The notes beneath the pieces are model-generated. The model saw only the letters and a list, made by a program, of their open reading frames with translations, had not been told where the DNA came from and did no database searches. The translations under genes were made by a program, and so were the position numbers. Below, in pieces: positions 38,713 to 50,037 of a DNA stretch of 64,000 bases (position 1 is the stretch's first letter; each line of letters opens with the position of its first letter). Source of the stretch: Apostichopus japonicus (lineage: Eukaryota; Echinodermata; Holothuroidea; Aspidochirotida; Stichopodidae); NCBI RefSeq assembly GCF_037975245.1, contig NC_092578.1, positions 7,405,501 through 7,469,500 on the forward strand, in the 5' to 3' direction.

Positions 38713-39835
38713 TATTGCAATTTTGAAAAGTTGATGCAGGTATAATTTGTAATATTTAAGCTGGCTGTGAAGTCATCACTACTCTATCCTACCAGCACCT
38801 GACAAGCTGCTGTGTGTAGTATCTGGTTAATTAGATGCCAACCAAACAAGAGCGAAGTGGGCACCATGCTTCCTTGCTTAGTGGAATATGACAGTGTTGT
38901 ATGTCATCACCTAGTATCATAATCTTTATGCCCATATGTACAAGCTATTAACCAACAACTGTATTCCAAGTTTGAACACAGTTAAGTAAGGTTGTGGAGT
39001 TATTGCAATTTTGAAAATTTTATCCTGTCCCCGAAAAAAGGTTGGCCCTGATGGTTCCAAATGGTCACAAAAATATTTGGCCCAAACAACGTAGCTCAAA
39101 AATATATTTGTCCCACAAAAATTGAACCCCCCAACAAAAATGTGGGCCTGTATGGTCCCAAAAATAGTTGGTCCCATGTATTTGGACCCAAAGAATGTGT
39201 CCCAAAATGCATCTGGAAGTGGAAATATATTTGGGCCCACCCTGCACAAAAACAGGCGAGGAATTTTTGGAGGCCCAGATGGCCTACATGGACCAGGGTA
39301 TTAACCAACAAAAGCATATCAAGTCTGCTTACAACACAGTTTAAGGTTGCAGAGTTATCGCAATGCAAAGAAAATGTGGGCCCAATTGGTCCCTAGAATA
39401 TTGGAATAACATGCAATTATATCCAACTTTATAGGTATAGGCTATGTATTACCGCTGGTACATATTATCAATCACCTTGGCCTATTTTTTTGATTAGATG
39501 GTTTTTTACCCTTACATTTCTGTTCTTTATACTGTAGACTTATACTTAGTCATGTAGATTATTGCAAAATATTTGAACATTCATGAAATAGTGCTCGGAA
39601 CACGATTTTCAAATAGTTTGGCTGCTTCCAAAAGCCTTAAAAATCGCGAGGCTCCTGGGGTTGTCTTGCCCTGGACCTCCACCAGTTATTGCATTCCTGC
39701 ACACTGCAATAACAGAAACTATTTTGACGTAAGAGAAATTTTAGTGTAACCATTTAGACATTTGACCTATGTAACCGCTATAGCCCCCTCTCGACTACTC
39801 TTGAATATGTTAACAAACACGTTGCAGTGTAGAGA

Positions 39836-40075
39836 GCATGGTGGTCAAGCGGGTTAAGGCAAAATTCTTGCGATCTAAATTTTGCAGGTTCAAGTCCTAA
39901 CCAGATTAATACCTCTCTTCACCCAGGTGTATAAATGTGGACTTGCAAGGTAACTTGTAAAGTTTCTGGTTGCACCTTATGGGGAGTGTCTATGTCCCTC
40001 AGGAGAGGTTGTTCCAATTGCACACACTTAGACTATAACTTGGTCATCAGCTAAATTACACAAATTATTTGTAAG
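39836..40075 (+). repeat. tRNA-derived SINE
   Basis: An A box-like TGGTCAAGCGGGTTAAGGC and B box GGTTCAAGTCC (39888-39898) about 45 bases on mark a retroposed tRNA head. The body contains CTCTTCACCCAGGTGTATAA and GGTAACTTGTAAAG, which match the body of the SINE at 52942 (CTCTCCACCCAGGGGTTAAA, GGTAACTTGTCA). Thus the two share a family core although their ends differ. Confidence 0.75.
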
Positions 40076-40246
40076 GAGAGCGTGAGAGCGTCATAACCAG
40101 AAGTTCGCCAAGCTTGCCAGCTAACAGCCCTGCGGAATTCTCGGTCAATGTGCAAAGGCCATCGGCGCATACATTATCCTCACTGATCTCTACATAAGGA
40201 CTGGATCAAGCAACCTAACTTGTTTTTGACACATGAGGACTGCAGT

Positions 40247-40298
40247 GCGCCGATCAAAATACCCAGGCTTCATGAAGCCTGGGTATTTTGATCGGCGC
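40247..40298. repeat. 52-bp perfect palindrome
   Basis: Arms of 26 bases starting GCGCCGATCAAAATACCC pair perfectly around CTTCATGAAG with no spacer. It can form a cruciform in DNA or a perfect hairpin in RNA. No flanking repeat explains it. Confidence 0.97.
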
Positions 40299-40299
40299 C

Positions 40300-41084
40300 A
40301 TATGGTTGGAAAAACGCTCGTGCTAAATCTGTGTATTGTGGAACGAGACTCAGTGTTATGCATTTGGATGCAAAACGTGTAAGAAATGCAAATTAGAGCA
40401 GGACAGTGAAAGGCAGAGAAGATGAAACATCGCAGTTAATAAATCTATTTCTCAAAGCACTTTTCACTCGTCAGGAAGGTCGTGGATTTGTCTTGGTATG
40501 TGTGGGGGACTGTGACCATAGGCGTACAAACCTTCTCAAACCTGTGGCGTTAGGCAAATTCTTCCAGAGGCTTTGAAAGGGAATTTAACAGTCGAAGCAC
40601 CGAAGGCATTAATTTACCAACAGTGGGAGCTGGGGATGTGGTCTCCAAAATTTTTTTTTTTAAATTCAATACCTATATGCAATAATCAGGCACCTAAAAG
40701 CCAAAAAATACTACTAACTATAGTATACTACTACCCAACAAGGTAGGGGAATCGTGTGTTGGAGTCTCCCCAAAATTTTGTACAATTCTATATCTATAGA
40801 TGAGTTCTCCTTGCACCTGACAGCCAAAACTAGTAATAGGCTACACATATAAACCTGGTCATTGCATTTTGCCAAGCCACACCACATAAATGCAACACAC
40901 TTTTGCATATTGACCGTAGTACATTATTTGTTCCTCTGCAGCTGGGGGCTCCATTAGATCAAATTGACCGAGATTTTAGACGAAGTACCCGAAACATTCT
41001 TAGCAACACTTACCAGCACATTCTGTAATTTGAGCCACAATTAAACTGGAACGATTTAGTGCCACTATTCCCCATGAAGTTTAG
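40300..41084. other. No gene recognised
   Basis: Intergenic DNA between the palindrome and the LINE. The reverse open frame at 40714-40908 shows no family resemblance. Nothing else stands out. Confidence 0.5.
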
Positions 41085-43534
41085 ATTTCATTTCATTTCA
41101 TTTATTTGTTTCCACATTCAAAATATATAACACAATAATAGAAGAAAATGCATGTGGCAAGTGGAGGAGGTCTGAGAAAGCCGAGGCTCTTACGAGGCAG
41201 ACCCCCCGTACAAAGACAATAAGAAAAGAAAAAAAAATGAACAATGCATGCAATAGAACAAAAGTTGCACGCACAAATAAACCATGTAACTGTACTTACA
41301 TTACATAAGATAACATTACACAATTGAAAGAATTATCATATATGTAATGACAAAAAAGAAAAAAACCAAAACCAAAAAACCAAAAAAATATGTAGTACCT
41401 TAGCCAACTTAAACTTTTCAGTATTTGGATAATAGTAAATTCTTCAGATTTTTAGAAAAGATTGCAAGTGATGGGACATTTTTAACCGTGTTATCAAGAT
41501 AATTCCATAACTGGGTACCTGAGAAACTGAAAGATTTTTTTTGAATGTTAGAGCGGATACTATACAAATGTAAATTACTCGAGTGTCTTGTAAAATGGTC
41601 ATGTATGTCTGAGTTTAAGCTAAAGTGTCTGCATAGCAGGGAGGGCAGAAGGTTATTGTTAACTTTATACATGAAAATACCTAGTTGAAATCTATGAATG
41701 TCAGACAAGGTGAGAATTTTTAAATCTTTAAAGAGGTGCGAAGTGTGAGCTCTATAGTCTGACAGTGTGATTATACGAATAGCTTTTTTTCTGAAGAATA
41801 AACAAGCGATTATAAGGTAAGTGGGATGAGTATTACCCCATGCAATATTACAGTAAGATAGGTGCGAGTAGATAAGAGAATGGTAAAGCGTAATGAGAAC
41901 ATTCTTTGGTACAAAATGACTTATTTTATAAAGGACTCCTATAATTTTTGCCGTTTTGTTGCATACTGAATTAATATGAAGTTTCCAGTTAAGTTGAGGG
42001 TCAAGATTAAGTCCAAGGAATTTGACAGAATGAGTCTGTGCAATAAAGGTGTCATCAATGCATATTTTAAGATTTTTAAACTTGTTGTGAAGTTGATAAA
42101 ATAACATGAAGTTTGTCTTTTTAACATTAAGGGACAATTTGTTTGATTTAAACCAGTCAGAAACGAGCGTGAGTTCATGATTGATTAAGGAGATAGAGGA
42201 ATGTGGTTTACTTGTCTTGTAAAGAATACTGGTGTCATCGGCAAATAGAGAAAAAGATAATTTCTTAGAACATAATGGAAGATCGTTTATATATTAAATA
42301 AATAACAAGGGTCCAAGTATAGAGCCCTGGGGCACACCACAAGAAATATCTCTAAGTAAAGATGAGCAATCATTAAAAATAACAAGTTGTTACGGTTGGA
42401 TAAATAATCAAGAAACCAATCATGGGCAACACCTTGTATACCATAGTGAAAAAGCTTACTTAAGAGTATGTTATGATCGACAGTATCAAATGCTTTGGAT
42501 AAATCTAAGAAAATGCCTAGGGTATATTCATTGTTATCAAAACCTTTTGAAATAAAATTGGAGATATCTAACGCTGCCATATATGTTGAATACTTTTGAC
42601 GAAATCCGAACTGACGATCGCTAATGATATTATGCTTATTGAGAAAATTAATAGTTCTATTGTAAATAATCCTTTCAAAAATTTTAGATACAGATGACAG
42701 AACTGAAATGGGACGGTAATTGTTTAAAGCTGATGGATCATCTGATTTGAAAATAGGAGTCACTCTTGCAAGTTTGGTTTGGTCAGGAACAATACCAGAA
42801 GAAAGTGATAAATTAATAATATGTGTAAGAGGGGCAGCAATCTTGTAACTATTATTCTGGATAATTTTAGTTGGGATACCATCAATTCCAGGAGCAGAGT
42901 TCTTTGGTAATTTGTTTATAATGCTTATTATTTCAGAAGGATTTGTTGGTGAGAGAAATAAGGAATATAAGTTAGTATTTTGAGGAAGATAGTCATCGAA
43001 TTTAGAAGAGCAGTCGGGTATTTTCTTTGCTAGGTTTGGACCAATTGTAATAAAATGATCATTGAAAGCATTAGCAATTTCCCTATGATCAGTAATAATT
43101 TTGTTCTTATGATTAAAACTTAAATTCATGGATTTTTTCTTATTTGAACCAATTATGTTATTTATTATTTGCCAAGTTTTATTCAAATTGTGTTTATTTT
43201 TTTCAAATACTTCAGCAAAATAAGACTTTTTAGCAGCCCTAATAACACTAGTGAGTTTGTTTCTGTAAATAGTATATCTAGTTTTTTTTACCTGGGTGGG
43301 CTTATAAATGTATGCTTTATAGAGTTTTTTCTTTGTGTTGACAGAATTTATAATGCTTTTTGTTATCCAAGGGGAAGGTCTATGTCTAGCTTTAACTCTA
43401 ATTCGCTTTAACTTACAAGTACTGTTATATAAAGAGGAAATTACATCAATAAACTTATTATAAGCAATATTAGCATCAGTAAAATTATACAAGAAATCCC
43501 AGTTTACCATTTCAAGTTTCCATGTCAAAGTCAT
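41085..43534 (-). pseudogene. Dead non-LTR retrotransposon (jockey/CR1-like reverse transcriptase), 5'-truncated
   Basis: The minus strand encodes the RT region of a LINE ORF2. From about 43534 comes a linker (MTLTWKLEMVNWDFL), then RT blocks APGIDGIPTKII, LARVTPIFKSDD, NNYRPISVLSSVSKIFERI, RQFGFRQKYSTYMA, FLDLSKAFDTVDHNILLSKL, and in a different frame SCGVPQGSILGP, LFADDTSIL (catalytic FADD) and the thumb, LGLNLDPQLNWKLHI, ending SGTQLWNYLDN and a stop at 41418. One frame change near 42390 and an in-frame stop just after GPLLFI (about 42295) separate the RT core blocks, so it cannot be translated intact. The endonuclease domain is missing. The 3' region ends in ATGAAATGAAATGAAAT (minus strand) at about 41087-41103, a microsatellite tail. 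Clade assignment is uncertain. Confidence 0.9.
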
Positions 43535-44904
43535 TCATAGCATTTAAAGAGGTATCTCTTCTGAAAATTAGTTACTAGTAGAACTAGGCCTACCTACCGT
43601 TTGCATGCTGACTTTTGAAGCAATAGATGTTCGACCCAGTCCTTATATAGATAGATCAGTGAAATACCATCGATGGCCAAGGCCAATTCAACTAGGTTGA
43701 ATAACTGTTTCCACGAACTCAATCATTGAGCTGAAACGGTCCTACATTACGGCTCTGACGTTAGAAATAAAACATTACCTTGTTCCTTACCAATGACAAC
43801 AATAACAGCATGTCTGGCTCGAACGTTCCAATCTGTAAATTTAGCACGTTACAGATTTCTGGAAGTTTAAAACATGAAAATGAGACTAAAGTGAAGTCTA
43901 AGCTCGAAGACAATACACCAGTGATCCCACCAGTGTTCTGTACCTACTGTAGTGTAGAGATCATTGGATCCCACCCCCCGTGTGTTAATATTGACCATAC
44001 CGCAGCGAGTATAAAGTCTACATACCTATGGCGAGCCGTTTTAACAATTACCCCCTAATATTACTCAATGTTAAAGGCATTCTAGTTATGTGAAATTCAA
44101 TTCCACCTAAATGAAGTAAAATATATGTTACTTGATTAACATGCAATTTCACTTAAGAAGAATTCAATTCATTCAATTAAGCTAACTTAAGTGGAATTCT
44201 ATTTCACAAATAAGTTTAATTGAATTCGAATTATGTAGAATATATTACACTTTAGTAGAATTGGAAGGTAAATGTTATTAACAGCTTGTCATACGTAGGC
44301 CTGCCCCCCCCCCCGGAAAAGCTTTTGGCCCTCCGAAATCTCTAGCCCTTGGACGGGCGAGGACGAGTGAGGAAGAGACGGGACAGAGACAGATGGGACT
44401 ACATGTATTTGGAATTTTCGGATCCATAGAAAGGTATTATTGTTGCCGGTGCTACGGTGGCACGTATAGAGGGTACATGGTATAATTGCATTTAGTAAAT
44501 TCATTAATATTTTAGCTCATGGTTTTAACACAAACGTCGACTTTCTTGTAACGATATTTCTTCTTTAGTCGAAATTTAGACGAACTGTCGGGTATATGAA
44601 AACTAATGAAACTAAACTTCTGAACATTCTGATTCAACCGGATCCACCATCTCGGACCTAATTACGGCGAGGATGATTGTTTACACCTAAAGCTAGGTAG
44701 ATAAAAAGGTATTCTAATACGCCTCTGGAAAACAGTTTGACTAAAAAGGTATATACATCTTATGGCCCGCATCATTTCAGTTGAAATTGCTTACAAATGT
44801 AAGCAACCTTGAACAAAACGCTTAGCACTTAAAGCATCCCTATAGGATTTTCGATTAATCAAGTTTATCACTCTCCATTATACTGAACGGCATTACTTTA
44901 TCGT
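43535..44904. other. No gene recognised
   Basis: The plus-strand open frame 43780-44058 has no recognised domain. A C-run at 44305-44317 next to TAGGCCTGCC may be a transposon remnant. Diverged GAATTCAATT-like words fill 44095-44270, a short AT-rich repeat-like patch. Confidence 0.45.
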
Positions 44905-45690
44905 TGTGGCTATTCGCACGAACGTAATCGTGCGAATAACATTGACTATTAGCACGCATGTAACTTGACCAATGGGCGCTCGTGGTTGATGTAACCAATG
45001 AACTGTCCTGATATGTGCTGGCCGGGAGGGATGAACAGGAAATCGATGGACGATAACACAGCAGTGCATGACAATGGAACAGGAATTTGATAACTATGGG
45101 GATTTTCAGGGTTATGTTCAAAGGATATGGATACTTTTTCTATTTTTGTAATAAAGGATTCCAAAACCGTTGAAGCAGCAAACAAGCGACTAGATGAATT
45201 AAGTTCATCATATTCCTTATGCATTTTAAGAAAGTTTTGCAACAAATCTTTTCTGAAATATTCCAACCAAATCTTTAATTATTTCTCTGAATTTTCCCAG
45301 AATTGATCACATCTTTGATTCCTCTCATATTTTACAGATTTGGCTATTGATTTTGAAAAAGATAACCTTTTTTTGAGAATCAGCAAATTTTCATCGACCA
45401 AAATCTTCAGGGGGGCAAGGGGGGGGGGCAAATCGACCGTGCACACTGTGGTTGGGGCCATGGTTTACCTTCCCCGCCTACTCAGTGCTTTTCTAATCAC
45501 TACATTCTAACATGCCTACTTATACCCACATACACGTTCGTGCGAATAGCAATCCTTATTGGCACGCTTTCGTGTGTAAAGTCACTGTCTATAAGCACGA
45601 GCATGTTCGTGCGAATATCGATGCTTATTGGTACGTCAACGTAACAATAACGGTTGTTATTGGCACGTGCACGTGCCAATAGACACGACC
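44905..45690. repeat. Cluster of CGTGCGAATA hairpins, foldback-like
   Basis: At 44911-44938, TATTCGCACGA and TCGTGCGAATA form an 11-bp stem over a six-base loop. About 600 bases on, ACGTTCGTGCGAATAGC (about 45533) and ATGTTCGTGCGAATATC (about 45603) head two ~70-bp tandem units, each continuing CTTATTGG.ACG. The cluster ends in a perfect 24-bp palindrome, TATTGGCACGTG joined to its complement, near 45659-45682. The CGCACGA/TCGTGCG words at both ends suggest an inverted-repeat transposon, with a diverged interior. Confidence 0.65.
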
Positions 45691-46203
45691 TTACTTTATA
45701 TAAGCCTAGTGCCGTGAGAGAGTGGTTCCGGGGGGGGGGGGGGAATTGGCCCACAGTCCATTGTCTTTTGGTGAGAAACGGTCAGTCGGCTGAGTTTTTA
45801 CATAAATAAAATACATATGAGCTCTTGCAACCTGAAAGTTTAAAATAACTTACTATGACAGATATATACACCATAGCTTTGGAGTTTAAAGGCGATATCG
45901 CTCGTAGACTTTTTTTTGAGGGCGCTGGCATTATCGAGGTTTCAGCGAGGTTTAATGGGACCCCTAAAACTCACGTGACCTCGGTGGCAAATTTAGATCA
46001 GTGAATAGCACAGGCAAGCGTATGCGTAACAAGCCCGTACCCATGCACACATAATGTTATAGCACAGCATTTCAGATTATTGTACTGTTTACCGCAAAGG
46101 ATTTTCGTACGCGATAGTTTGTTGTTTGTGTGCCTTTTGAGTAAAGAATACTGTACGATTTTCGTACAAATACATTCGATTAGACTAGAGTATAGTGACA
46201 ATC

Positions 46204-49200
46204 ATGGAAAAGGGATCAGGGCAAGGAGAATCGGGCGAAAGAAAACGACCTTATCCTGGAACGAGCGTATAGGTTCAAGTGGAGGAAAGCCATTGTTGCA
46301 TGGACCTGACAAAAACAGCAGTGCAAAGGAACAACAGCGACGAAGAGATGCCACGAAGATCTATCTTCTACGTTCGTACGTAAACTGGCATATGGAGAAA
46401 GAACTCTACAAACATGTCCACGATTTGACTTCTGTTAGCAACGCAGATTTCGCAGAACATTTGCTTCAGGATCACACAAAAAGGTAATGATTTGCTAAGC
46501 TAGGCTAAAACTGTATAGGGTAATACTAGTACATAGTAGTACTACAGGGTATTGTCCTGGGTAACTGTCAGTATTGCGAAGTACAGAAAACTGCAAAGTT
46601 CGGACACCCCTAAGAAATACACGATTTCACCATGATAACCTACAAGCGAAAGCCAATATCACTAAAAACTAGGAAGCTACAGTTATTTCCTCTCCAAAAT
46701 GACCCGTGCGCAAGTATGTACGTACATATCTGTCAATAAAATGAAGATAGTTTTTGGGGTATTTTAAGGCTTAGGTGTTCGAACTTCGCAGTGTCTATGC
46801 TATTGTATTTGTAACATACATGATTTGATGAGCCTAGGCTTTGTAACTAGGCCTATCATTCATTATTTTTCCAATGGACCTAGCGTATGCTAACCTTATC
46901 ATACTTATCCTAGCACAAAATAGCAGTAAGTTGTATTACTGAGTCATCATCATCACTGTTTGTGAATGCTTGTCATGAGGATACTGTATAGGCCGTTTCT
47001 TACGACTAGTCGTAACAATTATAAACTATTCTTACGACAAAGGCAAATTCAAGTGCAGTATATAAAGCAACTGCGCATGTAGTAGAGGTAACCCTAAACA
47101 TAACCCCAACCCTAACCGGAAGTTATTGTTACTCATCGTCGTAAAATTAGTACTCCTAATCATAAAAATAGCAACTGCCCATGCGTAGTCGGAAATTATT
47201 CTTACGACTAGTTGTAAGAATAGCCACTTTGTACTGTATACAGTTAAAAATTAAAATATCCTTTCTAAAGAAGACTGACAGGGACTGGGGGTCTTTAGTT
47301 TCACTCCTCATATTTATGCCATGGAAAGCTGGGCCTTCTCATCACCAAAAAGTAAACTGTTTTTGCCTCAACAAATTGATGGAAATATATTTTCTAACCA
47401 CTAGGCCTAGGTGATCTGTTCATCCCCACCCCCTCCAGGTTCTAAATTGTTATCAGATGTCCTTGTTTGAAGAATAATTCTTGTGAATGAGCATTTGAAA
47501 GAAAAGCCTCACCTATGCCCAGTCATAATTAACTGGGCAATATAACATAGGACTAAGGCCTATAGTATTAGTAATAAGTATCAGAATTTAGTGTTCATAG
47601 TAACTGTATTCCCTAATTTTGTAATATACACCAGTGAGGAAGGCCTACTGTGCTGTACAAGTACAACCACATGGACCTGCAATTTTTCCTATAAAAATAA
47701 TGCATCTACATAAATAATTTAGAATCACTCCTAACTGATTCACATGTTTTCACACCGCTGCGTATGCAACTAGACCTTAGGTTTTTCTAAGGTCAGCCAC
47801 AGCCAGCATATATGCAATCAAGTTTTAATGGTTCATTTGGGCAACAGGGTGTTATACTGTTATCTACTGACTGTCTGTCCAATATTCCAGCAATCATGTG
47901 TACATGTCTGTGTTTGGGATTTTTGAAGGAACCCAACTGCTATGCAAGAAGTTAGGTAAATTAGCCTCACAAATTGAGGGACCATAGTACATATAGCTAT
48001 ACCTATATAAACCTTTATATAGCCATGCCTGGGGGTAAGAAAGTACCAGTTTTTTTTTGGCGTGTAGGCCTGATGCTCATACTTTATGATGCTGTGCTAA
48101 GTTATCATATTTTTTATATATAGTCAGTATATATACTATGCTTGTTTTTGTTCAGCTTCTTGTGAATGATCTGATGTTTAGTGTTCAAAAATTATAATAT
48201 CTATTAAATTTGGTGGCCGAAACTATCTCTTGTGGAGAGTAATCTAGCGTTAAATTAATGGTAGTCTGAAATCAAGCTATTCATGTAAACAGGAATTTTT
48301 CACAATGGTGGGCTTATGTCATGGTGTAAGCTACAGTAGCATCTCAATTCTCACTCATGAAACCAACTGCTCACATAAACAGGAAGTTTACACAGTAGGT
48401 AAATAATGAGTGTACATCAAACTCTCATCAAAAGACTGGACATCTTTTAGCTGTATGAAACCAATCAGTTCACTAAGACAGGAAGTTTACATAGTAAATT
48501 TTACATTGACATGTGAGCTCAAGTTGTTGGGCAAGCAGTTGGGCAACACAAAATTATCCTTACAATTCTTGAAAGGTACCACGGTTTATGGATATGTTGA
48601 AGAAGAGTATGAAAGAATATCTCATCCTTATCTGGGTTTATATCAATGTGGGTTAACAATATGTTATTATTGAATTATGCCTAAGTGTTTGTTTGTTACT
48701 TTTCTCTTTCATATTTTTTCTTGGGTAGGTATGATAAAAACATGTATGTTTGTAATGATTTGGTCATTACCATTTACCAGATTCATTATGCATACAATTA
48801 AGCTTGGGGTGTACAGTAAAATTACTTTTTCAGTTATATGATTTACGGACATTTTTTTTGGTTTCATTGTATAGGTTTCAAATGCATCTTTTCCGGAAAG
48901 ATGCTGAAAGTCAGAGGCATTCTCAGCAGCTGTCACCACAGAAAGATCAGTTGACACTCAGAAAGGAGAAGGTAAATTTATATGTTTATCCTTGCATGAA
49001 TTACAGACTGGAAGAGCAGTGCTAATCTTATCTGATCTGATGTGATCAGAAAAATAATACAATTTCATTCTCATTTAATTCCAAAAGAAAAGAAAAAAAT
49101 GGTAGCATATTGCTCATCCACTAAAAAGCATACATGTGTATGAAAATTTATAAAAGTAAGTGGGCCTGATATTATCAGGATCTTCTTTAGAGGCAAACTG

Positions 49201-50037
49201 ACTAGTAACAGTAAATTCAAGAGACACAATAGAGCCTGGAACAGAGAGGACATGGTGAACACAAAGAAAGAAGTTAATGGTGTATTGAACAAAAGGAGTC
49301 AGTGAAAGCAGAGGTATTTAGATAAACTGTGGAGTACAAAGCGAGGATTAAGTAAGGAGAGAGGGCGAATAAACTATAGCAGAATACAGAGATGGAGCAG
49401 GATAAAGTTAGTCATGTCCTTCCTGTATATTGAGCCTATTCAGTTGAATGGTGCTAGGGCATTCCGTCCGCTCTCTCTATCTCTGCTGTGGTGTACTATG
49501 TCTGAGATGGTTAGTCTACGAATTCAGTTACCTGTTGGGACATGTCTTTAATGGTATGATTGGGCAGCTGAAAGTGTTCCCCTACTGGAGTCTCCATTTT
49601 CATGGTATTGACTTGTGACTAGAACTGCTTCTTGAGGGTGGTCTTGGTTTCACCAACATACTTGTAACTTCAATGTCCTCTAAACTCAATGACACCATTT
49701 AAATTGAAATATCAGTTTCCAGTGCTGCATAAGTGTGATAAGTTCTAAACAAAAGGTATATTTTTAGTCACAGCCATAGAAGCTATAGCAGGATACTTGC
49801 AATCTAGTAACTCTTGTTTTATGTAATCTCTACAGATACTCCTGATCCAGTTACTTCAACACCTCTCAAGAAGCCATCTGCCAATGTTCTGTCCAATGTT
49901 ACCAGTAGGATTAGATATGGAGCAGCATGGGAGAAAAACCTCAGACTAAACGAATACACATTGCCACATTTACATGATCCTGAACAAAAGAGATCATACA
50001 TATGGCAGGGGCAAGCACTTTTCCCAGACTTTTGTTG
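46204..50037 (+). CDS. Unrecognised spliced locus, exon set and start uncertain
   Basis: Exon 1 ends at donor AAAAG|GTAATG (46483). Its frame reads ATKIYLLRSYVNWHMEKELY then KHVHDLTSVSNADFAEHLLQ, a helical-looking segment. Exon 2 (48875-48971) joins in frame: RFQMHLFRKDAESQRHSQQL, SPQKDQLTLRKEK, then GTAAAT. A possible third exon begins after an acceptor at 49836; its best frame (TSRIRYGAAWEKNLRLNEYT, ending ALFPDFC stop at 50037) is not in phase with exon 2, so an intervening exon or a frame break is needed. Two candidate starts conflict: ATG 46204 gives MEKGSGQGESGERKRPYPGT, attractive for a basic nuclear protein, but stops after two more residues; the frame used downstream is open from 46080. 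So either a splice, a one-base indel or a sequencing error lies near 46265. I do not recognise a family with confidence. Basic, charged composition suggests a nuclear or DNA-associated protein, as inference only. Confidence 0.45.
46566..46800. mobile_element. MITE with GCGAAGTTCGGACACC ends
   Basis: TGTCAGTATTGCGAAGT and AAAGTTCGGACACCCC at the left pair with GGTGTTCGAACTTCGCAGTG at the right. The interior (CTAAGAAATACACGATTT, GAAGCTACAGTTATTT, TTTAAGGCTTAGGTGT) is shared with 58772-59258, so this is one family with two copies. 235 bp, non-coding, in an intron of the unrecognised locus. Confidence 0.8.
46990..47228. mobile_element. MITE with TTACGACTAGTCGTAA ends
   Basis: The left end GGCCGTTTCTTACGACTAGT and right end ACTAGTTGTAAGAATAGCC are inverted, and each contains a near-palindrome TTACGACTAGTCGTAA. 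The interior includes telomere-like CCCTAAACATAACCCCAACC by chance or decay. No clear target duplication was found. Confidence 0.7.

Larger units (their letters stand above)
37081..39018. repeat. ~290-bp tandem repeat, three copies, split by a transposon
   Basis: AAGCTGGCTGTGAAGTCATC begins units at 37081, 37372 and 38759. After subtracting the hAT-like insertion and its duplicated target (1,099 bp) the periods are about 291 and 288. Units are over 95% alike by eye, including ACCAGCACCTGACAAGCTGC and GCACCATGCTTCCTTGCTTA. A diverged partial copy (TTAACCAACAAAAGCATATC) follows at about 39299-39365. It lies just upstream of the first recognised exon of the hydroxylysine kinase gene, where an upstream non-coding exon would be expected. 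Confidence 0.92.

Noticed and set aside
38926-39396. Overlapping frames rich in GP, FGP and WG on both strands
   Set aside because: Arise from diverged short repeats (GGCCCA, TGGTCCC words) after the tandem array; no protein family.
43169-43411. Plus-strand open frame
   Set aside because: Shadow of the LINE reverse transcriptase on the opposite strand.
47100-47125. Telomere repeat (CCCTAA)n
   Set aside because: Only irregular, short CCCTAA/CCCCAA words inside a MITE; not an interstitial telomere tract.
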